Of a stretch of 6,338 nt of DNA, positions 1 through 6,101 are shown piece after piece. The notes under the pieces are model-generated. The model saw only the letters and a list, made by a program, of their open reading frames with translations, did no database searches and was not told the origin of the DNA. Position 1 is the first letter of the stretch; each line of letters starts with the position of its first letter. The position numbers were made by a program, and so were the translations under genes. This DNA comes from Clostridiales bacterium (GTDB lineage Bacteria; Bacillota; Clostridia; Oscillospirales; JAAYOS01): positions 1 through 6,338 of the forward strand of contig JAAYMG010000333.1 of assembly GCA_012521525.1 (NCBI GenBank). Direction: 5' to 3'.

Positions 1-1080
1 TAGATAGCCCAAAAACTCAAGGCCGACTATCTGGCCGTCGTCCTGCGCAACCGAGACCTTGATGAGGTCCGGATAATATGTGATATCATCTTTGGTATAC
101 GCGAAATTAACTGTAAGGATATTGTTGCGGGAGATATAATAGCTGGTTTCCATGCCGTCAAAACCGTTGTTTGACAGGAAATCCTTGGCCTTCTTTACGC
201 AGTCTTCAACCGAGAGGACGGTCTGTTCAACAGTTCTTGAATGCATCATATTATGGATAAAGCCGCCGGCCTTGGTGATATCCACATACATATTCCCGCT
301 TACGGTTTCTGCAACAAAAGAGTATACCGGTATATTGCCGTTGCCTTCTCCGTCATCCTTGACAATGGAGATATCGAGCTTGAATATCTCGGCGACCCGC
401 TTTCTTGCATCTTCTCTGCTTATTTCTTCAGCGTTTTGCAGCATCATCGGCTTCATCTTGCTTATGTGGTCTGAAAACGGCCCGTCGTAAATAAGCCCGG
501 CATATTCGGGGAACTGGGTCTCGATATCCTTGATCGTCTCGCTTATGGAGTTTATCTGTTGTTCGGGATTTGAAGCATAAATCGCTGTCCCTATTGAAAG
601 TCCGTCATTATAGATGCGCTGATATAGTTCGTTGAGGTTTACGGATAGCTGGTAAGCCGCATCGGATAATGCTGCGATATTCTTCTTGTCTTCATCGGTT
701 ATTTCCAGGCCCGATGCTTCCTTTCGGGCAATATTATACGCATAGTCGCCAACCTGGCTCAGGAATTTTGCCGTGCGCTCCAGCTCGACATGCGAAAAGG
801 GGAGATTCGCAAGTGCGTAGGTTGCCATCGCCGACTGGCGCGACACTTCGGCGGACAGCGAAGCTATCATGGAAGGCGTAGATGCGTAACGCCCTTTTTG
901 AAGTGTTGTACTGATCTGCTCAATACTTGTGGTAAGCTCGGCAAAATTGTGCTGATATCCTGCTTCAAGAAGCCAGCGGTAATGTTTGGCCTCTGCATAT
1001 CCTGTGTAGACGAAGCCGCTCAGCACGAGTATGAGAGCGACAGTATAGCTGATCAGTCGTACCTTAGTTCTTCTTTTCAT
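1..1080 (-). CDS. ypeB: Germination protein YpeB (3' end cut by window edge)
   Basis: The minus strand is open from the ATG at 1080 to the window edge, giving 360 codons with no stop. YpeB is known in Bacillus as the partner of the cortex-lytic enzyme SleB: it is made in the forespore, placed at the inner membrane/cortex, and needed for SleB stability and spore cortex breakdown on germination. Here residues 1-6 are basic (MKRRTK), followed by one membrane segment or uncleaved signal (about 9-28), then a helical N-terminal domain containing ANLPFSHVEL (91-100) and FLSQVGDYAY (106-115). PepSY-like units follow from about residue 220, with YVDITKAGG (265-273) and YYPDLIKVSVAQDDG (335-349). These blocks resemble the equivalent Bacillus YpeB segments as I remember them. 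The Bacillus protein is about 450 residues, so roughly 90 C-terminal residues should lie outside the window. The likely ribosome binding site is GTGGGG, about eight bases before the ATG. No sleB gene precedes it. Confidence 0.9.
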   Translation of the reverse strand, partial: MKRRTKVRLISYTVALILVLSGFVYTGYAEAKHYRWLLEAGYQHNFAELTTSIEQISTTLQKGRYASTPSMIASLSAEVSRQSAMATYALANLPFSHVELERTAKFLSQVGDYAYNIARKEASGLEITDEDKKNIAALSDAAYQLSVNLNELYQRIYNDGLSIGTAIYASNPEQQINSISETIKDIETQFPEYAGLIYDGPFSDHISKMKPMMLQNAEEISREDARKRVAEIFKLDISIVKDDGEGNGNIPVYSFVAETVSGNMYVDITKAGGFIHNMMHSRTVEQTVLSVEDCVKKAKDFLSNNGFDGMETSYYISRNNILTVNFAYTKDDITYYPDLIKVSVAQDDGQIVGLEFLGYL

Positions 1081-1119
1081 CGTTAAACCCCACTTCATTG
1101 ATGGTTGTATGTCGAGATA

Positions 1120-1138
1120 TGCCGTTCCTGCTGCGGCA
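1120..1138 (-). repeat. Hairpin in ypeB leader, 5-bp stem with 9-base loop
   Basis: TGCCG at 1120-1124 pairs with CGGCA at 1134-1138 around a nine-base loop. It would lie in the untranslated leader of the ypeB transcript if the promoter at 1197-1226 is right. The stem is short and no U-tract follows, so it is not called a terminator. Confidence 0.35.
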
Positions 1139-1146
1139 GACAGAAA

Positions 1147-1165
1147 ATGCCGGTTTTGAAGGCAT
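1147..1165 (-). repeat. Second hairpin in ypeB leader, 5-bp stem with 9-base loop
   Basis: ATGCC at 1147-1151 pairs with GGCAT at 1161-1165 around a nine-base loop. On the minus strand the stem is followed by TTTTCTG, a weak T-run, so it could act as a minor pause site. Stem and loop lengths equal those of the neighbouring hairpin at 1120-1138, and CGGCAT occurs in both. A chance origin remains possible for stems this short. Confidence 0.35.
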
Positions 1166-1196
1166 AATTGTTTAGAAAGTCATAAATATGCGTTTA

Positions 1197-1226
1197 TATC
1201 ATTTGTTTTCATCGAAGCAAATATTC
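1197..1226 (-). promoter_or_regulatory. Candidate sigma-G-type promoter for ypeB
   Basis: Reading the minus strand, GAATA (1226-1222) matches the sigma-G -35 consensus GHATR. After 18 bases, AATGATA (1203-1197) matches the -10 consensus CATNHTA at all but the first base. Transcription would begin near 1190 and leave a leader of about 110 bases before the ypeB ATG. The sleB-ypeB pair in Bacillus is known to be under sigma-G, which fits. A sigma-A-like reading of the same DNA is also possible: TTGCTT at 1220-1215, 16 bases, then TATAAA at 1198-1193. Its -35 box is poor. The consensus is recalled from memory and the site is a prediction. Confidence 0.45.
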
Positions 1227-1278
1227 AGTTAGCAAATCGGGCAGATCTGTCCCTGCTTATTTTTTGTTGAATTAAAAA

Positions 1279-1307
1279 TTGCCATATTTATCGCTTTATG
1301 ATATGAT
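1279..1307 (+). promoter_or_regulatory. Sigma-A-type promoter for the aminotransferase-trpS-wecA-wecB operon
   Basis: TTGCCA (1279-1284) differs from the -35 consensus TTGACA at one base. After a 17-base spacer, TATGAT (1302-1307) differs from the -10 consensus TATAAT at one base. A second overlapping TATGAT lies at 1297-1302. Transcription would start near 1314, about 54 bases before the TTG start codon. The -10 region sits between the inverted arms TCGCT (1291-1295) and AGCGA (1308-1312), which might be a regulator site. Confidence 0.7.
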
Positions 1308-1354
1308 AGCGAGTAGCGGAATTCCGGCAGTATTGTCTTCAAAATCTGCAAACC

Positions 1355-1360
1355 GGGGTG
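1355..1360 (+). promoter_or_regulatory. Ribosome binding site that selects the TTG start
   Basis: GGGGTG lies seven bases before the TTG codon at 1368 and pairs well with the 3' end of 16S rRNA. The first in-frame ATG (1395) has only AT-rich, pyrimidine-containing sequence in front of it. The binding site therefore favours the TTG. Confidence 0.65.
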
Positions 1361-1367
1361 TATTATT

Positions 1368-2564
1368 TTGCTGAAAATCAATTTTTCCGACAGAATGGGT
1401 GAACTGCAGTCGTCAACCATCAGAGAAATTTTGAAAATGCCGCAAACGCCTGATTCGGTGTCCTTTTCTGCCGGCAACCCTTCGCCGCTTACATTTCCGC
1501 ACGAGGACATGGCAAAAATCGCGGCCGAGATTTTCCAAAACGACTATGTGACTGCTTTGCAGTATGGAATAACGGAAGGATACGAGCCGCTGCGCGCTGC
1601 TATAAGTCAGCGTATGTCGAGTAAGTACGGTATAGGATCTGACCTTGACGATGTCATCGTTACATCAGGCGGCCAACAGGTCATCGATTTGGCTATCAAG
1701 GTGCTTGTCAACGAAAACGACACGATATTGTGCGAATCCCCGAGCTTTATCGGGGCGCTCAATGCTTTCCGTTCATATAATGCGCGGCTTGTCGGTATCC
1801 CTGTTGATAAAGACGGTATGGATATCGATTCCCTGGAGAAGGCGCTCAGGACTGAACCGAATGTCCGTTTGATATACACGATCCCCACATTCCACAATCC
1901 ATGCGGTTGCACGATGTCACTGGACAGACGCAAACGCATTCTTGAACTTGCAAAGAAATACGGCGTCTTTATACTCGAAGACAGTCCGTATTTCGAGCTG
2001 CGTTACTCAGGTGAAGATCTGCCGACCCTGAAAAGCATGGATACGGAAGGGTATGTTATTTTTGCGGGTTCATTCTCAAAAGTTATCGCGCCGGGGATAC
2101 GGGTCGGCTTCGTATGCGCGCATCGCGATATCGTATCCAAAATGACTGTTGCTAAACAGGTCATAGACGTTCACACGAACCTTTTTTTCCAGATCCTTGT
2201 GGACAGGTACCTTCGCCTGGGTGTCATTGACGGCCATATTGAAAAATGCCGCGCCCTTTACATGCAAAAGAGGGACAGGATGCTTGCGGCAATGGACCGT
2301 CATATGGCAGGATCGGCTGCGTGGAACGTTCCTGACGGAGGACTTTTCATCTGGGCGGAACTTCCCGAGGGATACGATGGTCTAGAATTATGCAGAAGGC
2401 TGAAGGACAGGAACATATCCTGCGTCCCCGGAAACACTTTCTGCGTAGATCAAAAGCAGGTTTCGCGGGGATTCAGGCTGAACTTCTCCCTGCCTTCCGA
2501 CGAGCAGATAGACAGAGGTATCGCCGTTATAGGCCAGGTGCTGAGTGAATATATAAGGTCCTGA
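1368..2564 (+). CDS. PLP-dependent class I/II aminotransferase (fold type I), no GntR domain
   Basis: This encodes a 398-residue cytoplasmic aminotransferase of the family that includes LysN/2-aminoadipate aminotransferases, aromatic aminotransferases and the catalytic half of MocR regulators. Visible features are the cofactor phosphate loop TSGGQQ (99-104), HNPCG with the conserved Asn (N177) and EDSPYFEL with the pyridine-nitrogen Asp and stacking Tyr (D205, Y208). They also include the Schiff-base lysine in SFSKVIAPGIRVG (K238, with R245 as phosphate ligand) and FRLNFS, whose Arg (R370) normally binds the substrate carboxylate. All key residues are present, so it should be active. There is no N-terminal winged helix, so it is an enzyme and not a MocR regulator. 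Substrate cannot be read from sequence; 2-aminoadipate, aromatic or branched-chain amino acids are all plausible. It is the first gene after the promoter at 1279-1307, and trpS follows 42 bases downstream. Confidence 0.92.
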   Translation: MLKINFSDRMGELQSSTIREILKMPQTPDSVSFSAGNPSPLTFPHEDMAKIAAEIFQNDYVTALQYGITEGYEPLRAAISQRMSSKYGIGSDLDDVIVTSGGQQVIDLAIKVLVNENDTILCESPSFIGALNAFRSYNARLVGIPVDKDGMDIDSLEKALRTEPNVRLIYTIPTFHNPCGCTMSLDRRKRILELAKKYGVFILEDSPYFELRYSGEDLPTLKSMDTEGYVIFAGSFSKVIAPGIRVGFVCAHRDIVSKMTVAKQVIDVHTNLFFQILVDRYLRLGVIDGHIEKCRALYMQKRDRMLAAMDRHMAGSAAWNVPDGGLFIWAELPEGYDGLELCRRLKDRNISCVPGNTFCVDQKQVSRGFRLNFSLPSDEQIDRGIAVIGQVLSEYIRS

Positions 2565-2579
2565 TTTTACTGATCAATC

Positions 2580-2589
2580 ACTGTACAGT
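2580..2589. repeat. Perfect 10-base palindrome before trpS
   Basis: ACTGTACAGT reads the same on both strands and lies between the aminotransferase stop and the trpS ribosome binding site. It is too short and lacks a T-run, so it is not a terminator. A protein-binding site is possible but there is no direct support. Confidence 0.3.
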
Positions 2590-2606
2590 TTGAAAGAGGG
2601 TATATC

Positions 2607-3605
2607 ATGAGCAAAAAGAGGATATTCAGCGGTATAAAGCCGACAGGTGAACTGACTTTGGGGTCATATATCGGCGCCATCAAGAACTGGATCGATCTGC
2701 AGCAGGAATACCAATGCCTGTACTGCATCGTTGATATGCATGCGATCACTATCAGAAACGATCCTGCCGTTCTGAGGAGACGATCGCTCGAGCAACTTGC
2801 GCAATATATTGCCTGCGGGCTGGACCCGGAGCAGAACATCATATATTTTCAAAGCCATGTGCCTCAGCATGCTGAGCTTTCCTGGATCCTGGGATGCTAC
2901 TCGATGCTCGGGGAGCTCAACCGGATGACACAGTTCAAGGACAAGGTCAAAAAGGGTTCGGAAAACCTGAACGCAGGGATTTACACATATCCCGTCCTTA
3001 TGGCTGCCGACATACTGCTTTTCCAATCCGATCTGGTCCCTGTGGGCGAGGATCAAAAGCAGCATGTGGAGCTATGCCGTGACATAGCTATTAGGTTCAA
3101 CAGTATATACGGCGAAACATTTACCATTCCGGAACCGTTTATTCCCAAGGTCGGTGCGCGTATAAAGAGCCTCACCGATCCCTTGAACAAGATGTCGAAG
3201 TCGGACGACGATCCGCAGGGGAGTGTGTTCCTGATGGACAGCCCGGATTCGATCATGAAAAAGTTCAAGCGGGCTGTGACAGACATGGAGAACAGGGTAG
3301 CTTTCGATCCGGAAAAACAGCCCGGCATATCGAACCTGATGACTATCTATTCAAGCGCTACCGGAAAGAGCTTCGACGAAATATCAGCCGAATTTGACGG
3401 AAAGGGCTACGGCACTTTCAAGGTTGCCGTTGCCGAATCTGTCATCGAACTGCTCAGGCCGATCCGTGAGAAGACGGAAAAGCTGCTTGAGGACAAATCA
3501 TACCTTGCGGAAATCTATAGGAACGGTGCAAGGCGGGCGTCGGAGCTTGCCGAACCTACTTTGAAGCTGGTTACCGAAAGGATCGGCTTCGTACCAAAAG
3601 GATAG
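2607..3605 (+). CDS. trpS: Tryptophanyl-tRNA synthetase TrpS
   Basis: TrpS is a class Ic aminoacyl-tRNA synthetase that activates tryptophan with ATP and charges tRNA-Trp in the cytoplasm as a homodimer. The 332-residue product has the usual length of bacterial TrpS. The HIGH-equivalent signature is seen in PTGELTLGSY (12-21) and the second ATP-binding signature in NKMSKSDDD (194-202). Family-typical segments are SWILGCYSMLGELNRMTQFKDK (92-113), YPVLMAADILLF (128-139) and VGEDQKQHVEL (146-156), the last two lining the Trp/ATP site. The ATG is well placed: AGAGGG (2595-2600) lies six bases before it. The gap to the gene before is only 42 bases, and no T-box element is visible there or in the operon leader, so expression probably depends on the promoter at 1279-1307. 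No domain is missing. Confidence 0.97.
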   Translation: MSKKRIFSGIKPTGELTLGSYIGAIKNWIDLQQEYQCLYCIVDMHAITIRNDPAVLRRRSLEQLAQYIACGLDPEQNIIYFQSHVPQHAELSWILGCYSMLGELNRMTQFKDKVKKGSENLNAGIYTYPVLMAADILLFQSDLVPVGEDQKQHVELCRDIAIRFNSIYGETFTIPEPFIPKVGARIKSLTDPLNKMSKSDDDPQGSVFLMDSPDSIMKKFKRAVTDMENRVAFDPEKQPGISNLMTIYSSATGKSFDEISAEFDGKGYGTFKVAVAESVIELLRPIREKTEKLLEDKSYLAEIYRNGARRASELAEPTLKLVTERIGFVPKG

Positions 3606-3622
3606 GAAGGAAAACCCGACAC

Positions 3623-4885
3623 ATGGATACGGAACTTATATTTTTACTGCTTGTCACACTTGGAGTTTCATTTCTTGTATCCTTTGCAGCCACCCCGCTT
3701 GTAAAACAGTTTGCTCAGAGGATCGGGGCGATGGATGTTCCAAAGGACGAGCGCAGGATGCACAATATCCCGATCGCCAGGATAGGCGGTCTTGCGATCT
3801 TTTTCGGATTCATGTCCGGCGTACTGCTGTTTTCGGATATAGACCGCGAGCTTCGGGGGATACTGTTCGGATCGGTGATCATCGTGGTCATGGCGATGAT
3901 CGACGACCTTATCAATCTAAAAGCCTGGATCAAGCTGATCGTACAGATCGTGGCGGCGCTCGTTGCCATATGGCACGGAGTTGTGATCGAAGTCATATCT
4001 AACCCGAATATTTTTTCCAGCAATCCGTGGCTTGTGCTCGGTGCGTTTTCGATCCCGGTAACGGTGATCTGGATAGTTGCCATAACAAACTCGGTAAATT
4101 ATATAGACGGTCTTGACGGTCTTGCGGTCGGTGTATCATCTATATCGTCCATTTCAATGCTTGTGATAGCCATATTGGTTTCGGAACCGAACGTCGCCGT
4201 CGTGATGGCAGCCCTCGCCGGAGGATGCATAGGGTTCATGCCCTACAATCTGAACCCGGCAAAAATCTTCATGGGTGATACTGGCGCACTGTTCATCGGG
4301 TACATCCTTGCAACGATTTCTATACAGGGACTGTTCAAGTTCTATGCGATAATGTCGTTTGCTGTCCCGTTTTTGATCCTGGCTCTTCCCATTTTCGATT
4401 TCGTTTTTGCGTTCTTCAGAAGGCTGCTTGCCGGTAAGAACCCGATGGCCGCCGACAGGGGGCATGTGCATCACCGCCTGATCGATATGGGACTCAACCA
4501 AAAGCAGGCCGTTGCGATAATGTACGTGCTGAGCGGTATCCTTGGGCTGACGGCAGTTGTGCTGACCGCAAGCGGAGAACTTCGTGCGATGCTGCTCATA
4601 ATAGGCATAATCATTGTCGGCGGACTGAGCGTAAAAACCTACTTCTCATATAGGCCGGACGTCAATAGCCGAAGAAACGGAATAATGAACGGGAAAGCCC
4701 ACGCAATGAGCACGAACACCGAGATTAACGCAGATGCAAATGAAAGAGATATGCTCGTCGAAAGCGATCATATATATGTACAGGCTGACGATGGCATCAT
4801 ATCTGATGAACTGAAAGCCAATGACGATGCAAGTAACACTGACGTCAGCAACGACCGCAACGATCGGGGCAATGAAAATGCATGA
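3623..4885 (+). CDS. wecA: WecA/TagO-type undecaprenyl-phosphate sugar-1-phosphate transferase
   Basis: This is a polytopic membrane enzyme of the MraY/WecA/TagO family. It transfers a HexNAc-1-phosphate, usually GlcNAc-1-P from UDP-GlcNAc, to undecaprenyl phosphate at the cytoplasmic face, the first step of teichoic acid or other surface polymer synthesis. About 11 hydrophobic segments are seen between residues 5 and 341, as in WecA. Family motifs are RRMHNIPIARIGG (44-56), MIDD with the paired Asp (D94, D95) and NYIDGLDGLAVG (159-170). Further motifs are NPAKIFMGDTG with the catalytic Asp (211-221) and the His motif RGHVHHRL (279-286). HVHHRL is typical of WecA/TagO, not of MraY. Length is 420 residues, longer than many relatives because of a hydrophilic tail from about 345. 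In residues 361-420 this tail has 16 acidic and 4 basic residues and nine Asn. AGGAAGG (3604-3610) overlaps the trpS stop and sits 12 bases before the ATG, consistent with cotranscription. wecB follows, supporting a role in surface glycopolymer synthesis. Confidence 0.92.
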   Translation: MDTELIFLLLVTLGVSFLVSFAATPLVKQFAQRIGAMDVPKDERRMHNIPIARIGGLAIFFGFMSGVLLFSDIDRELRGILFGSVIIVVMAMIDDLINLKAWIKLIVQIVAALVAIWHGVVIEVISNPNIFSSNPWLVLGAFSIPVTVIWIVAITNSVNYIDGLDGLAVGVSSISSISMLVIAILVSEPNVAVVMAALAGGCIGFMPYNLNPAKIFMGDTGALFIGYILATISIQGLFKFYAIMSFAVPFLILALPIFDFVFAFFRRLLAGKNPMAADRGHVHHRLIDMGLNQKQAVAIMYVLSGILGLTAVVLTASGELRAMLLIIGIIIVGGLSVKTYFSYRPDVNSRRNGIMNGKAHAMSTNTEINADANERDMLVESDHIYVQADDGIISDELKANDDASNTDVSNDRNDRGNENA

Positions 4886-4942
4886 ACGCGTGAAGGTGCA
4901 TGACTTGCCTGTTATGTTGCTGAATTAGGAAGGATAAATAAG

Positions 4943-6088
4943 ATGGATAAAGTAAAAGTGATGGTCGTGTTTGGCACACGGCCTGAAGCGATCAAAATGG
5001 CACCACTTGTTCTGGAACTGAAAAACAGGGAACAGGTAGAGTGCATAGTTTGCACGACCGGTCAGCACAGGCAGATGCTCGATCCGATCATAGAAATATT
5101 CGGGCTGGACGTAGATTTCGACCTCAATATAATGGAACCGGACCAGACACTGTCGATGATAACTTCGAAGACAATAACCGGTATGGAGCCGGTGCTGGAG
5201 AAAACGAAACCCGACATGGTGCTTGTCCACGGAGATACGTCGACTGCTTTTGCCGCTGCACTTGCGGCATTTTACAGGAAAATCCCTGTCGGGCATGTTG
5301 AAGCAGGCCTGCGTACCGGAAACAGGTATTCCCCTTACCCTGAAGAGATGAACCGAAGGCTTATAAGCGAAATAGCCGAAATGCACTTCAGCCCGACGAA
5401 ATCGAATGCAGAAAACCTTAGGAGGGAATCGGTGACAGGTGACATTTTCATTACCGGAAATACCGTTATCGATGCCCTGCACACCACGGTTTCCAAGTCA
5501 TTCAGGTTTTATTCGGACTGTCTGCTGGATATCGACTTCGACAGGGAACGCGTGCTGCTTGTCACGGCACACCGCAGGGAAAACTACGGCCGTCCTCTTG
5601 AAAATATCATGAATGCCCTAAGGGACCTTGCGTACGCATATCCGGACATAAGGATAGTCTATCCCGTCCATATGAGCCCTGTCGTTAGGGATACTGCTGA
5701 AAGGATCCTGGGAAATGTACCGCGGGTCAGTCTGATCGAACCGCTCAATGTGGATGAGATGCACAACCTGATGGATCGCTGCCACCTGGTCCTTACCGAT
5801 TCGGGAGGACTGCAGGAGGAAGCTCCGGCGCTTGGCAAACCCGTCCTTGTCGTTCGAAGGGAGACGGAACGCCCGGAAGCTGTCGAGGCGGGTACGGTCA
5901 AGGTATGCGGTGTGGAGCGTGAAACCATATTCAGAATGGCATCCGAGCTGCTTGATTCCGAAGAAGCATATTCGCAGATGGCAAATGCCGTAAATCCTTA
6001 CGGTGACGGAAAAGCCTGCAGAAGGATAGTGGACGCGATCCTCTGGCGTTTTGGGTTTTCTGAGCGTCCCGGGGATTTTATGCACTGA
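4943..6088 (+). CDS. wecB: UDP-N-acetylglucosamine 2-epimerase, non-hydrolysing
   Basis: WecB (MnaA in Bacillus) interconverts UDP-GlcNAc and UDP-ManNAc in the cytoplasm by anti-elimination and re-addition of UDP; the non-hydrolysing form is allosterically activated by UDP-GlcNAc. The 381-residue product has the normal family length and a GT-B fold pattern. Visible motifs are the N-terminal FGTRPEAIKMAPLV (10-23), VHGDTS (95-100, D98), GHVEAGLRTG (117-126, E120), PYPEEMNRR (131-139), TGNTVIDAL (171-179) and VTAHRRENYG (207-216, H210 and E213). The UDP-binding block DSGGLQEEAPALGKP spans 286-300, followed by RRETERPEAVEAGT (305-318). All residues I would expect for catalysis appear present. 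AGGAAGG (4927-4933) lies nine bases before the ATG. The gene is 57 bases after the WecA-like gene, suggesting a joint role in making ManNAc-containing wall teichoic acid linkage units or a similar polymer. Confidence 0.96.
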   Translation: MDKVKVMVVFGTRPEAIKMAPLVLELKNREQVECIVCTTGQHRQMLDPIIEIFGLDVDFDLNIMEPDQTLSMITSKTITGMEPVLEKTKPDMVLVHGDTSTAFAAALAAFYRKIPVGHVEAGLRTGNRYSPYPEEMNRRLISEIAEMHFSPTKSNAENLRRESVTGDIFITGNTVIDALHTTVSKSFRFYSDCLLDIDFDRERVLLVTAHRRENYGRPLENIMNALRDLAYAYPDIRIVYPVHMSPVVRDTAERILGNVPRVSLIEPLNVDEMHNLMDRCHLVLTDSGGLQEEAPALGKPVLVVRRETERPEAVEAGTVKVCGVERETIFRMASELLDSEEAYSQMANAVNPYGDGKACRRIVDAILWRFGFSERPGDFMH

Positions 6089-6101
6089 TACGGGGGTTCT
6101 C

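Larger units (their letters stand above)
1081..1367. other. Divergent intergenic region between ypeB and the aminotransferase gene
   Basis: This 287-base AT-rich stretch separates the minus-strand ypeB from the plus-strand operon. It contains a candidate ypeB promoter (1197-1226) and two small hairpins in the ypeB leader (1120-1138 and 1147-1165). It also contains the rightward sigma-A-type promoter (1279-1307) and the ribosome binding site of the aminotransferase (1355-1360). No convincing coding sequence is seen on either strand. The minus-strand open frame that crosses 1229-1510 overlaps the aminotransferase start and looks like a shadow. No T-box or other riboswitch motif was recognised. 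Confidence 0.8.

Noticed and set aside
152..1086. Plus-strand open frames at 152-490, 241-474, 669-881 and 790-1086
   Set aside because: They lie opposite the clearly conserved ypeB reading frame, have no family resemblance and lack good ribosome binding sites; they are shadows.
1229..1510. Minus-strand open frame across the intergenic region and aminotransferase start
   Set aside because: It overlaps the aminotransferase coding start and the rightward promoter, and its product resembles nothing I recognise. Its extent is explained by the antisense of a coding region.
1368..2564. MocR-type transcription regulator
   Set aside because: The protein begins directly with the aminotransferase domain and has no GntR winged-helix region, and no upstream frame supplies one.
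1395..2564. ATG at 1395 as the aminotransferase start
   Set aside because: It has no ribosome binding site in front of it, whereas the TTG at 1368 has GGGGTG at seven bases and adds nine residues that fit the family's N-terminus.
4879..4903. Direct repeat TGCATGA at 4879-4885 and 4897-4903 around the end of the WecA-like gene
   Set aside because: Two seven-base copies, one containing the stop codon, are too short to mean much and do not suggest an attachment site or mobile element.
4886..4942. Possible separate promoter or terminator between the WecA-like gene and wecB
   Set aside because: A TTGCCT resembling a -35 box has no -10 box at suitable spacing, and no stem followed by a T-run is present.
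4925..5482. Minus-strand 185-codon open frame opposite wecB
   Set aside because: It is wholly antisense to the well-conserved WecB frame. The residue composition (many His, Tyr, Phe, Arg) is typical of an antisense shadow.
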